Part shown: positions 34,168 to 42,670 of the stretch, piece after piece
Position numbering within the stretch: the first letter of the stretch is position 1
How the letters are laid out: the number at the start of each line of letters is the position of its first letter
Origin: JAGQNT01 sp964426605
GTDB lineage: Bacteria > Patescibacteriota > Saccharimonadia > Saccharimonadales > UBA4665
Direction of reading: 5' to 3'
DNA length: 64,000 nucleotides
NCBI GenBank assembly: GCA_964426605.1
Contig: CAYRQK010000001.1
Span: 62,001-126,000 of the forward strand
Program-made: the position numbers and the translations under genes
The notes under the pieces: model-generated
The model's input: only the letters and a program-made list of their open reading frames with translations
Databases searched by the model: none
Told to the model about the DNA's origin: nothing

Positions 34168-34428
34168 ATGAGTATTATTGTGACGATTATTTTAGGTGGG
34201 ATTGTTGGTTGGGTAGCATCGAAGATGCTAGGGCGCGAAGAAGGCGTTTTTGCGAGTATTGTTATCGGGATTATCGGTTCATTTATCGGTAGCGGCGTAT
34301 CGCAGTTATTTACTGGTTCTGACCACTCATATCTAGCATTTAGCTGGGGCGGACTGTTGTGGTCGCTCATCGGTGCACTGATACTAGTTGCCATTTTGAA
34401 TGCTATTCGCCGGCCGCATCAGGTGTAG
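34168..34428 (+). CDS. GlsB/YeaQ/YmgE family stress-response membrane protein
   Basis: 86 residues with three hydrophobic segments: MSIIVTIILGGIVGWVASKM, VFASIVIGIIGSFIGSGVSQ and LWSLIGALILVAILNAI. The Gly-zipper pattern GGIVGW/GIIGSFIG is typical of transglycosylase-associated (GlsB) proteins, small inner-membrane proteins linked to stress. Start ATG 34168 follows GAGGGGGT. Confidence 0.85.
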   Translation: MSIIVTIILGGIVGWVASKMLGREEGVFASIVIGIIGSFIGSGVSQLFTGSDHSYLAFSWGGLLWSLIGALILVAILNAIRRPHQV

Positions 34429-34441
34429 GGTGGCTATCTTT

Positions 34442-34972
34442 CTAAACCTTGGCGGGGTGTTTGGCGGCATAGGTGCGGCGGCATAGCCATAAACTCAGGT
34501 AATAACCTGCTACTGCTGCCGCTATGGCTATGATCCATGCGCCGGCTATATCGAGCGGCGAGTGTACCTTTGCCAGTACTCGTGCCACACCCACGGCGAT
34601 AGTCATGGCCAGCATAACAGCAGCGATTTTCTTGTGGAAGAAGTAGGTCGCGGCAGTGAGTGTCATGGTTAGCAGGGCGTGGTCCGATGGAAACCCGTTA
34701 TCGCGACCGTGGGGAATAAGGGGCTTCACATGCTCCGATACAAAAGGCCGTTGGTCGAAATAGATGTGGCTTGCGATGCGCGACACGATGAACGCGATGA
34801 GCGCCGCCAGCACGACAGCTACGGCGAATTGCTTTTTAGTAGGCATACCGACTCGCCACCATGCGAGTGCGCAACCAAGTACTACGAGTACGATGAGATA
34901 TTGGGCACAGAAGATGATGATTTGATTCAAGGTTCTCCCTCTAGTTTTGTTGATTTTATATACGATTACCAT
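34442..34972 (-). CDS. PAP2-family phosphatase (possible undecaprenyl-diphosphatase)
   Basis: 176 residues from ATG 34972, with GAGG 8 bases before it (an in-frame GTG at 34987 is less likely). PAP2 motifs: FDQRPF, GFPSDHALLTMTL and RVLAKVHSPLDIAGA. About five membrane helices. Candidate role: recycling of the undecaprenyl lipid carrier of wall synthesis, though other lipid phosphates are possible. Confidence 0.85.
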   Translation of the reverse strand: MVIVYKINKTRGRTLNQIIIFCAQYLIVLVVLGCALAWWRVGMPTKKQFAVAVVLAALIAFIVSRIASHIYFDQRPFVSEHVKPLIPHGRDNGFPSDHALLTMTLTAATYFFHKKIAAVMLAMTIAVGVARVLAKVHSPLDIAGAWIIAIAAAVAGYYLSLWLCRRTYAAKHPAKV

Positions 34973-35045
34973 TATATATCCTCGCACACATTTGCGGTCG
35001 TGTTATTTGTACTCCTCGAATACATCGGGTAGGTGCATTTTACGT

Positions 35046-35080
35046 GGAGAGTCATCGCGCACGTTGTCGCAACTAGTTTA
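35046..35080 (-). repeat. 35-bp boundary repeat, copy A
   Basis: Plus-strand sequence begins GGAGAGTCATCGCGCACGTT and ends GCAACTAGTTTA. It lies 2 bases after the stop codon of the minus-strand gene 35083-35727. One of four copies (A-D), all in the same orientation and all following the 3' end of a minus-strand gene or gene remnant. Confidence 0.7.
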
Positions 35081-35082
35081 GC

Positions 35083-35727
35083 TCAAGCGACACTCTGAAA
35101 CATTGCTTGAATATCTTGTCGATACAGTGCGTTGAGCCCGCATATGACGTATGTGCAGGAGTCGTCACTTTCGTAAACAAAGTTTGGGCCCTCTTGAAGC
35201 TTTGGGTGGCCCTCTAGCCGTAATACTGATGTCCAGGCAAACCTAGTTTGGCTACGGCTAACATCGCCCGATAAAATACCAATTAAGCCAGTAGACTGGA
35301 GATAAGTGACATGGGCTAGTTCAAAACGATTACTGTTTAGTTCGCCCGATACCGTACAACGAACGTTATTCCAATCTGAAGCGAGGTTTGCGTATAGCGG
35401 CGGATAGGCTGCTAAGTCATTTACGGTTCGCTTGCTTTCGTCGTACTGCCAGTTATTGTCTTTTGCAAATTCTTGCATCCATTTCTTCTGTTTCTTAAAG
35501 CCTCGGATGCCTTTAGCAAATGCAGCGATAACCAACCCAATAAAACCAAGGAGCATTGTGCCCGAAATGAGAGGCATTATTGTATCCCTGTGGCCAGTAA
35601 ATTCGGTAACCAACGCACCGAGCGCCATAATGCCTGCGACGCCGAGGAAGATAATAATTGCCCACTTTAGTGAATCCCAAGGGCCGCCTGAGTTCTTTGC
35701 GTTTGGAATGGCTGAAAAGTCTATCAT
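35083..35727 (-). CDS. Membrane protein with cytoplasmic domain, unknown
   Basis: 214 residues from ATG 35727. Two membrane helices (LKWAIIIFLGVAGIMALGAL and IMPLISGTMLLGFIGLVIAA), a basic linker (KGIRGFKKQKKWMQEF), then a 130-residue soluble domain (CTVSGELNSNRFELAHVTYL). No family recognised. Codons look more A/T-rich than the backbone, as for the neighbouring island genes. A hairpin terminator and repeat copy B precede it. Confidence 0.6.
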   Translation of the reverse strand: MIDFSAIPNAKNSGGPWDSLKWAIIIFLGVAGIMALGALVTEFTGHRDTIMPLISGTMLLGFIGLVIAAFAKGIRGFKKQKKWMQEFAKDNNWQYDESKRTVNDLAAYPPLYANLASDWNNVRCTVSGELNSNRFELAHVTYLQSTGLIGILSGDVSRSQTRFAWTSVLRLEGHPKLQEGPNFVYESDDSCTYVICGLNALYRQDIQAMFQSVA

Positions 35728-35764
35728 AGGAACTGTAGGCTGTAGTATATCAAAAGATATCAAA

Positions 35765-35786
35765 AGACCTCCCAACGGGAGGTCTT
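35765..35786. terminator. Hairpin terminator between island genes
   Basis: AGACCTCCC-AACG-GGGAGGTCTT, with T residues on the minus-strand side, so it should end the transcript of the MazG-like gene before the next gene. Confidence 0.75.
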
Positions 35787-35801
35787 AATAATACCTATAC
35801 T

Positions 35802-35836
35802 TGGGGGCCATCGTGCACGCTATCGCAACTAGATTA
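35802..35836 (-). repeat. 35-bp boundary repeat, copy B
   Basis: Plus strand TGGGGGCCATCGTGCACGCT then ATCGCAACTAGATTA. It lies 19 bases after the stop of the MazG-like gene. 28 of 35 bases match copy C. Confidence 0.7.
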
Positions 35837-35855
35837 AAGGTTTTGAACCCGGACA

Positions 35856-36182
35856 TTACTCTTTAGTGGACTCTGCTTCAATGCGTTTATCAAGCCCATC
35901 CATTGTCTTTAAAAATTCTAAAGCTAAATCAATCCCATACTTATCGGCTAGTACTAAAACCGACCATAGGCAATCTGATAGCTCATGAGCTAGTTTAGTG
36001 TCTACGTCATCCATGCCACGCAAGCCATGTTTTGCCATTATTATTTTAGATAAATCACCGACGTCACCGACAAAACCAGACATTAAATTCTGTTCATTCC
36101 ACGTAACGCCGCGCTTTGCATTCAATTCGTCGTATTTAGCTCGTACCCCTACGGCTCTTTTCTGTATTTCCTCATATGTCAT
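35856..36182 (-). CDS. MazG-like nucleotide pyrophosphohydrolase
   Basis: 108 residues, a single all-helical domain of the MazG/dUTPase-like NTP pyrophosphatase group: LMSGFVGDVGDLSKIIMAKH and LAHELSDCLWSVLVLADKYG. The expected acidic metal-binding pattern appears as GDVGDLSK in place of the usual EExxE(D), and HELSDCLW supplies the ExxD pair, so one ligand is changed. Such enzymes hydrolyse non-canonical or excess NTPs. In the island between two boundary repeats, downstream of a radical SAM gene. Confidence 0.7.
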   Translation of the reverse strand: MTYEEIQKRAVGVRAKYDELNAKRGVTWNEQNLMSGFVGDVGDLSKIIMAKHGLRGMDDVDTKLAHELSDCLWSVLVLADKYGIDLALEFLKTMDGLDKRIEAESTKE

Positions 36183-36256
36183 AATTTAATACTAGCAAAT
36201 TCAATTACTAACCTGAAATTAAATGAAGAGGATATTTACCCAAGTTCTTGAATGTG

Positions 36257-37119
36257 TTATCGAAGTGCAGCTAATACTTGAGCACGGTCAGTAGTGATAC
36301 TGCCAAGTACATGGCGAAAGCCTTCTCCAGCCGGTTTCCAAGCTAATCCAGAATCGTCAACTAAGAAGTATGCTCCGCTACGAGTCTGTAAACTCTTACT
36401 GACGATTCTCAGCCTATCGTTAGTCGGCGCTATGCCTTCCGTAGCTTGCTCAAATTGGCCTGGATTTAATCGCAGACTTGATTTTTTATTTGTCGGATTG
36501 GGCCCTTCAGGGTCGTATTCAAATATCTGCCACTCTACCGCACCCTCCTCTTCAACTATGTCTTTCATAGAGCTTAATTCATCAAGATTGCGTGCATTCG
36601 CAACTGTATTAAAGCCGAAATCTACGCCTGCATTGCGAAGCAGGTTGGCAACAGCCTTGGTCTCTGCCAACAAATTGGCACGTCCGCGCCTAAAATGAGC
36701 GACCGTCTCTTGGCGAGCACCATCTAGCGGGATATTCACAAAATCAACATGAGGAGCAATTTCAGTTACTTCCACTTTTGCGGCAATGCCTCTCCCTTTA
36801 TAGACAATTGGAGAATCGTCCAAGAAAGCTGTACCAACCGTATCAAGTTTTATTTTCATACCTAAATCTTTAAGGCCGCCCAAAATAGGAACGATTTCAG
36901 GATGAAATAAAGGATCACCTCCAGAAAGTGTCGCTTGCGTTACTCCTTCGCTCCTTGCGTCCGTGGCAAATTCAATTACTTGTTCGGCAGTGACTAAGCC
37001 GCCAAATTGCGCTGTTTCTCCAAAGTGGTTATAACACCCCCGCATCTGACAGGGCAGTTAGACCCCACTGCAAAATTAATCGTAGGTTCTTTTGGCAAAA
37101 GAGGGCTAGATCCTGACAT
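36257..37119 (-). pseudogene. Radical SAM protein with a one-base frameshift at the cluster motif
   Basis: From ATG 37119 one frame reads MSGSSPLLPKEPTINFAVGS, then NCPVRC; after a run of five G (plus-strand C at 37037-37041) the protein continues in another frame as GCYNHFGETAQFGG to the stop at 36257. One more G would restore CPVRCGGCY, the CxxxCxxC motif that binds the 4Fe-4S cluster. The rest is intact: SGGDPLFHPE, FNTVANARNLDELSSM, EWQIFEYDPEGPN. So this is a nearly whole gene broken at a homopolymer, by mutation, slippage or assembly error. Substrate unknown; overall layout recalls viperin-like enzymes without clear homology. Confidence 0.8.
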
Positions 37120-37158
37120 AGAAAAGCTATACAACTTACGCGCTGTATAGTCAAGTAT

Positions 37159-37193
37159 GGAGGGCCATTGTAGACGCTATCGCAACTAAACTA
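37159..37193 (-). repeat. 35-bp boundary repeat, copy C
   Basis: Plus strand GGAGGGCCATTGTAGACGCT then ATCGCAACTAAACTA, 39 bases upstream of the radical SAM start. No minus-strand gene now lies directly to its right, suggesting that its gene was lost or replaced. Confidence 0.7.
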
Positions 37194-37280
37194 CAGACTA
37201 ATCAGCAGGCGTTTATAGTTAATTTTAGACTTGCCCCGGCCTAGTACACTTTCCCGATTTGTCCCCTATACTAGTAACAC

Positions 37281-37949
37281 ATGCCAAAATCGCAGCCCCA
37301 TAAAGCGCTCACGAGTAAGCATATTGCCCACGTCCTTATACTCATTGGTATATTGGCGGCACTGAGTGCCGTGCTGCTTTTGGTTCGTCAGCATAACGCC
37401 GAACCTAGTCCGCCGTCCGGAGCTTTAACCTCGCGGTCAGCCCCCTCGTCAGTAAAACCGAAACCGCAAGCGACAGCCAGCTACTCTGTCCCGGCCACTC
37501 ACCCTAAGTACATAGCTATTCCGACAATTGGTATACGTAACACCCCCGTTCTGAAGCTTGGATTACTAGGCAGCGGCGCTATCGCTACACCGGATAATAT
37601 CTTTGAAGCTGGCTGGTACGATGCGAGCAGCTTACCAGGACAGGCAGGTGCCATGTTCATTTACGGTCATGTTTCCAGCTGGAAGGCTGACGGTATTTTT
37701 TATGATCTAAAGAAGCTTAAGGCTGGGGATACGGTGACTATTACCCGGGGAGACGACAAAACTTATACATACAGAGTAGTTAAGTCGGTCGTTTACCCGT
37801 ATAACGACGTGCCCATGAATACAGTTCTGGCTCCAGTTAGTGCCCATACGCCAGGCCTAAACCTCATGACCTGCACCGGCCAGATAGTAAAAGGCACCAG
37901 CGAGTTCAGTGAGCGGCTCGTAGTATATACAAGTTTGGTAGGCAGCTAG
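37281..37949 (+). CDS. Class F-like sortase
   Basis: 222 residues with N-terminal membrane anchor (IAHVLILIGILAALSAVLLL), a Ser/Pro linker and a sortase domain. Catalytic His in YGHVSSW, Cys in LMTCTGQ, Arg in SERLVVY. Cuts surface proteins at an LPXTG-like motif and links them to the wall. Two repeat-rich proteins with PDTGYG signals follow convergently, the likely substrates. Paralogue of the anchorless copy at 8335. Confidence 0.92.
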   Translation: MPKSQPHKALTSKHIAHVLILIGILAALSAVLLLVRQHNAEPSPPSGALTSRSAPSSVKPKPQATASYSVPATHPKYIAIPTIGIRNTPVLKLGLLGSGAIATPDNIFEAGWYDASSLPGQAGAMFIYGHVSSWKADGIFYDLKKLKAGDTVTITRGDDKTYTYRVVKSVVYPYNDVPMNTVLAPVSAHTPGLNLMTCTGQIVKGTSEFSERLVVYTSLVGS

Positions 37950-39305
37950 ATTTTTGCCCGTTTTCGGCGGTAGAGCGAAGACAGCCCGGCGCCAGTGGAG
38001 ATAGTGGCACAGGCAACAAGAACCGTAACTAGCGGGTCAGCGCTAGGCGGCTGGCCGTAGCCGGTGTCGGGGGCTTTGGGTGAATTATTACTTGAGCTGG
38101 AGCTATTGTTGCTACCGGAATTGGGACTGCCGGCGGCTGGGGCGCTGGGTTCGTAAAAGCTCATGACCGTAGCTTTGTCGCTGTTAGCGGCGTCTTGGTA
38201 GGCCACGTATGGCGTGCTGCCATAAAAGGCTAGTGTGGCGTAGCCTGCCGTACCGGCCGTAAACCCGGCCGTACCGACTGTTTGCCAGGAGCTACCATCA
38301 AAGTTCATAACCGTGGCTTTGAAGCTGCTGGCATTATCCTCATAGGCCACATACGGAATGCTGCCATTAAAAGCTAGCGAGTTATAATTTGCCTCACCGG
38401 CCGTAAACCCGGCCGTACCGACTGTTTGCCAGGAGCTACCATCAAAGTTCNNNNNNNNNNNNNNNNNNNNNNNNNNNNNNNNNNNNNNNNNNNNNNNNNN
38501 NNNNNNNNNNNNNNNNNNNNNNNNNNNNNNNNNNNNNNNNNNNNNNNNNNATAACCGTGGCTTTGAAGCTGCTGGCAAAGTCCATATAGGCCACATACGG
38601 TGTACCGGAGGGACTAATGGCTAGCGAGGTGTTTTCTGCCTCACCAGCCGAAAACCCGGCCGTGCCCACCGTTTGCCAGGAGCTACCGGTAAATTTCATG
38701 ACCGTGGCTTTGTTGCTGTTACCGCCGTCCGCATAGGCCACATACGGTGTACCGGAGGGACTAATGGCTAGCGAGGTGTAATCTGCCTCACCAGCCGAAA
38801 ACCCGGCCGTGCCCACCGTTTGCCAGGAGCTTCCATCGAACTTCATAACTGTGGCTTTGTAACTGTTGGCATTGTCTCCGTAGGCCACATACGGCGTAGA
38901 GCCGTTAAAGGCCAGCGAAATGTCGAATACTCCATCAGCCGTAAACCCGGCCGTACCGACTGTTTGCCAGGAGCTACCATCAAATTTCATGACCGTGGCT
39001 TTGTTGCTGTTACCGCCGTCCGCATAGGCCACATACNNNNNNNNNNNNNNNNNNNNNNNNNNNNNNNNNNNNNNNNNNNNNNNNNNNNNNNNNNNNNNNN
39101 NNNNNNNNNNNNNNNNNNNNNNNNNNNNNNNNNNNNGACTAATGGCTAGCGAGGTGTAATCTGCCTCACCAGCCGAAAACCCGGCCGTGCCGACCGTCTG
39201 CCAGCTAGCCGCCGCCATGGCGCTAGGAGTAATCACTAGGCTAGCGAATACCGCGGCCGCCGTTAAAAAACCTACTCTTATCTTCCACAGCTTGAAGTGT
39301 TTCAT
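37946..39305 (-). CDS. Repeat-rich surface protein with PDTG sorting signal (two assembly gaps)
   Basis: One gene broken by two 100-N gaps (38451-38550, 39037-39136), which put its parts in different frames. Signal peptide (VGFLTAAAVFASLVITPSAM) from ATG 39305, then repeats of about 47 residues with SSWQTVGTAGFSAGEADYTS and GTPYVAYADGGNSNKATVM, then a Ser/Asn linker, APDTGYGQ, a hydrophobic stretch and RRKRAKI. The repeats look like beta-propeller blades (inference). The gaps fall within near-identical repeats, so the true length is unknown. Substrate of the sortase it meets at 37949. Confidence 0.8.
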
Positions 39306-39378
39306 TTTGCCCCTCGGCTTAGTTGGACTTAACGCTTATGGCTTGATTATATAGTACGCTAGTGCAAATCGTAACAAA

Positions 39379-40504
39379 TTAGCTGGCGCGCCGCTGGCGG
39401 TAGAGCAGAGCCAGACCTGCTCCGACCGATATAATGGCGCCGGTAGCAAGAATAGCAACTAGCGGGTCGGAGCCGGCCGGTTGACCATAGCCCGTGTCTG
39501 GGGCTTTGGGGTCAGAAGTACTAGATGACGTGTTTGAGCCCGTAGCCCCATTAGAATTATTGTTCGGTAGTGCCGGGCTTGGGTTGTTTGCAGCCGCAGT
39601 CCATATATCACCACCGATAACTACCGCCGCGAGATGCTGACCGGTACTGTCTGAAGTGATGGAGATCCAGTTCTGATTAGCAGTAGCGGTATTGGTGGTA
39701 CTGTCATCCGTCCAGCTAACACCGTAGTCAGCAGAGGTCCATATATCACCACTGTAGTCTACCGCCGCGAGGCGCTGACCGGTACTGTCTGAAGTAATGG
39801 AAAACCAGTTCTGAGTGGTACCAACGTCCGTCCAGCTAACACCGTAGTCGGCAGAAGTCCAAATGTCACCACCGAACACTACCGCCGCGAGATGCTGACC
39901 AGTACTGTCTGAAGTGATGGAGATCCAGTTCTGATTAGCAGTAGCGGTATTGGTGGTACTGTCATCCGTCCAGCTAACACCGTAGTCAGCAGAGGTCCAT
40001 ATATCACCACCAACGCCACTGCCATTGCCGGTTGCTACCGCCGCGAGATGCTGACCAGTACTGTCTGAGGTGATGGATCGCCACCAGCTCTGATTAGTAC
40101 CAACGTCCGTCCAGCTAACACCGTAGTCAGCAGAGGTCCATATATCACCACTGTAGTCTANNNNNNNNNNNNNNNNNNNNNNNNNNNNNNNNNNNNNNNN
40201 NNNNNNNNNNNNNNNNNNNNNNNNNNNNNNNNNNNNNNNNNNNNNNNNNNNNNNNNNNNNTAACACCGTAGTCAGCAGAGGTCCATATATCACCACTGTA
40301 GTCTACCGCCGCGAGATGCTGACCAGCACTATCTGAGGCAATGGACCGCCAGTTCCGATTAGCAGTAGCAGTATTGGTAGTACTGGCGTCCGTCCAAGTA
40401 TAGCCCGTAACGGCTAGAACATTAGGCGTAATAATGAAGCTGGCAAATAACAGGCCGACTATAAAGAAACTCGCCCGTGCCTTCCACTGGCGTAAGTGTC
40501 TCAT
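39379..40504 (-). CDS. Asp-box (BNR-like) repeat surface protein with PDTG sorting signal (one assembly gap)
   Basis: Signal peptide (ARASFFIVGLLFASFIITPN) from ATG 40504, then repeats with SADYGVSW, the S-x-D-x-G-x-x-W Asp-box of sialidase-like propellers, and SITSDSTGQHLAAV. C-terminus: APDTGYGQ, hydrophobic segment, YRQRRAS. A 100-N gap (40161-40260) interrupts identical repeats. Likely a sortase-anchored propeller on the cell surface; catalytic sialidase residues are not seen. Confidence 0.78.
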
Positions 40505-40616
40505 AGTTTCCCTTTTATTTTCTCTCGTACCATTATGGTTATGTTATCAATATAACAAACGAAGAGAGTATTACAAAAATCCCCCTAACACAGAGGAATT
40601 TAAACATAAGCGTATT

Positions 40617-40651
40617 GGAGGGTCATCGTTCGCACTATTACAACCGAAATA
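40617..40651 (-). repeat. 35-bp boundary repeat, copy D
   Basis: Plus strand GGAGGGTCATCGTTCGCACT then ATTACAACCGAAATA, 5 bases after the stop of the gene at 40657-41160. The most diverged copy. Confidence 0.55.
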
Positions 40652-40656
40652 CGCAA

Positions 40657-41160
40657 TTACCAGGGACAGTTTTTTATCTCGGAGTTTGGTTCAATTTCCT
40701 GACTATCCCAAACGAATGCATGCGTACTCCAGTAAGGTTTACTTTCAGCGCTTGCATGAGGTTGTTGGGGGAATGGCGGGTCGTCCCATGTACCTATCCA
40801 GGCACTTGAAAGCTGATAAGTAATGTCTGGGTTAGCTAGTAATGAAATAGAAACGCATGAATCAGGTTGCGCTACGCGTGATTTTGTAAATGGCACATAG
40901 CCTTGCTCTCGGCGGTTTTTACGAAAGGCGTATACAATTTCATCGGATCTATCTGTCTCTACGACATCACATGTTCCGATGGGACGTCCCATGTCAATAT
41001 CAAAGTCTAAGTTATTGTTATGTAGGTCTCGACTCTCTAATACTTCAATAACTAGCTCTCGTAGATTTGGTGTATCAGCAAAGTGTGTTGATGCATGAGA
41101 GTTTACCGAATCATAATAGATTTGTTTATTATCTCTAGATAAACATAATAATTCTGCCAT
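40657..41160 (-). CDS. Hypothetical protein of the accessory island
   Basis: 167 residues, soluble, no membrane segment (PNLRELVIEVLESRDLHNNN; VSISLLANPDITYQLSSAWI). No family recognised. A/T-rich codons resemble the other minus-strand island genes, and boundary repeat D follows its stop. Its role cannot be inferred. Confidence 0.6.
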   Translation of the reverse strand: MAELLCLSRDNKQIYYDSVNSHASTHFADTPNLRELVIEVLESRDLHNNNLDFDIDMGRPIGTCDVVETDRSDEIVYAFRKNRREQGYVPFTKSRVAQPDSCVSISLLANPDITYQLSSAWIGTWDDPPFPQQPHASAESKPYWSTHAFVWDSQEIEPNSEIKNCPW

Positions 41161-41449
41161 GTTTCTAACTATAGCAAAAGGGACTAGAACTTTTTAACAG
41201 ATATAAAAAATCTCCCAAAATTGAGAGACTTGAAAGGGTACCAAATCGTATCTGTTATTTCAATTGGAGAGCCAGGTGGCCCGGCCTGTCTGGCCGACAG
41301 GACGGACAGGGACTTGACTCACCTCCGGCGAGCCCGCAACTTCACGGCAGCAAGCACAGCTTGCTCCGGAAGATTGCCTTGCGAACTGCCACTGGCGGCT
41401 CTCACCCCGACATTCTTTGATATGTCGAGTGTTCAAGCCCCGGACAACC
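41161..41449. other. Gene-free stretch with interrupted copy of the tRNA-Lys 3' end
   Basis: TGGAGAGCCAGGTGG (41265-41279) and GGACTTGACTCACC (41309-41322) repeat the tRNA-Lys 3' region on the minus strand, split by about 30 bases containing the palindrome CTGTCTGGCCGACAG. To the right is a hairpin GCAAGC-ACA-GCTTGC, whose GCAGCAAGCAC also occurs downstream of tRNA-Glu (56825-56835). Otherwise no gene is seen; an open frame across it lacks coding character. Confidence 0.6.
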
Positions 41450-41487
41450 AAATAAAAAAACCGCACACGAGGTACGGTTTTTTTATT
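41450..41487 (-). terminator. Terminator of tRNA-Lys
   Basis: Arms AAATAAAAAAACCG and CGGTTTTTTTATTT directly after the tRNA CCA end, with strong A/T runs on both sides. Confidence 0.88.
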
Positions 41488-41564
41488 TGGAGGGCCAGGT
41501 GGGACTTGAACCCACGACACCCTGCTTAAGAGGCAGGTGCTCTAACCAGCTGAGCTACTGGCCC
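41488..41564 (-). tRNA. tRNA-Lys (anticodon CTT)
   Basis: Minus strand, 77 bases with encoded CCA. Acceptor GGGCCAG pairs with CTGGCCC; anticodon arm CCTGC-CTCTTAA-GCAGG. The discriminator base is T, unusual for lysine tRNA. Its promoter is not of the TATAATCACCCCTGTT type. Confidence 0.94.
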
Positions 41565-41742
41565 TCGTCGGAACTTGCGGCTCGGTCTCGTTTTGTCACC
41601 GGGGCGACAAGAACTTTGACTTTTACCTATATTCCTCCTCTCAAAACTGCACTCATCCGCTTCGCTCCGTAGAGCACAATTTTGGGTAGCTGCAAAATGC
41701 AACTACAGAACTTTAGCAAATTACCTCTGTTTTGGCAAGGAT

Positions 41743-42555
41743 TTACTGCGCAGCTGGAGGGTTGACTGGAGGTACTTCTGGTTGAACTGGAGCTTGAGGT
41801 GCGACAACTGCTGCCGGCACAACCGGCGTTGCAGTCTCGACTGGTGAGACCGCCGGAGCCTGACTTGTCTGCGAAGTTGTAGCCTGATTCTGGCCGATGA
41901 TAAAGAAGTACAGCAGCGGAAATGCAGCACTGTACATCAGTAGGAAGTACAGTGCAAATGGTATGCCGATGATAGTAATCATTAATAGTGCCATGGCCAG
42001 TGTAGCGGCGAAGACGCTCCACCATTTGCCAACGTGTCCTTTTGTGTGACCCCAGCTAGCTTTGATAGATTCGGTGATACCCAACTTCTGGTCGATGAGG
42101 AAATATGGCGCCAGGCTAATACGCGGGAACACAATGAAGAATGGAATAATGAACAGTAGCATTGTCACGAAAGCAATGAGGATGAGCAGAATATATAATC
42201 CGAGGTACTTCAGGAACAATGGCACACTTTGCGACAGGGCTTCCTCGAATGACATTTTTGTTCGACGGACTGCAGCGATCGCGGCGACCGCAATTGCAAG
42301 CCCCAGGAATGAGCTTACCAAAAGGGCCACTGAAGATACCACCATTGAGTGTGTAAGACGAGTGATTGCGTTAAGGACGAGGTTAACTATGTAGACACCA
42401 AGTATGGCGGACAAGTTGAACCGTACTGCAGCCTTTGAGTACTTGTAGAGTCCGAAACCACCGGGCCAATCGGTCGGCACTGGCGGTAATTCAGCCATAT
42501 TGTTTGCGGGTGCTGGCCCCGTGGGAGCTGCCATTGGCGTGGGTTGGTTATCCAT
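41743..42555 (-). CDS. Multi-pass membrane protein with Pro/Ala-rich tail
   Basis: 270 residues from ATG 42555 (AAAGGAG before it). A proline-rich N-terminus is followed by about six membrane helices (LSAILGVYIVNLVLNAITRL, LGLYILLILIAFVTMLLFII) and a C-terminal tail of Pro, Ala, Val and Gln. Reminiscent of the DUF975/GDPD-membrane-domain type, not certain. A hairpin GTAGTTGCA-TTT-TGCAGCTAC lies about 40 bases past its stop. Confidence 0.7.
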   Translation of the reverse strand: MDNQPTPMAAPTGPAPANNMAELPPVPTDWPGGFGLYKYSKAAVRFNLSAILGVYIVNLVLNAITRLTHSMVVSSVALLVSSFLGLAIAVAAIAAVRRTKMSFEEALSQSVPLFLKYLGLYILLILIAFVTMLLFIIPFFIVFPRISLAPYFLIDQKLGITESIKASWGHTKGHVGKWWSVFAATLAMALLMITIIGIPFALYFLLMYSAAFPLLYFFIIGQNQATTSQTSQAPAVSPVETATPVVPAAVVAPQAPVQPEVPPVNPPAAQ

Positions 42556-42670
42556 CGAGATCTCCTTTAATACGTTACGCGCACTATAGCATGTTGCTTA
42601 TGGCCCAACAACTCTCCTGAGGACTTCTCGGCTTTCACGCCTCGCACCTAAAGGGTGCTACAATCGACAG

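Noticed and set aside
38451..40260. Runs of N as CRISPR or other repeat features
   Set aside because: Each is exactly 100 N, a scaffolding placeholder within protein-coding tandem repeats; no CRISPR-like spacer structure flanks them. No CRISPR array was seen anywhere.
35046..40651. Classical integron attC sites
   Set aside because: The repeats lie where attC sites would, but the conserved ends RYYYAAC and GTTRRRY cannot be placed and the internal inverted repeats are weak. Kept as an unexplained repeat instead.
41221..41672. Open frames covering the tRNA-Lys region
   Set aside because: They overlap the tRNA, its terminator and the split tRNA copy; composition is that of structured RNA, not protein.
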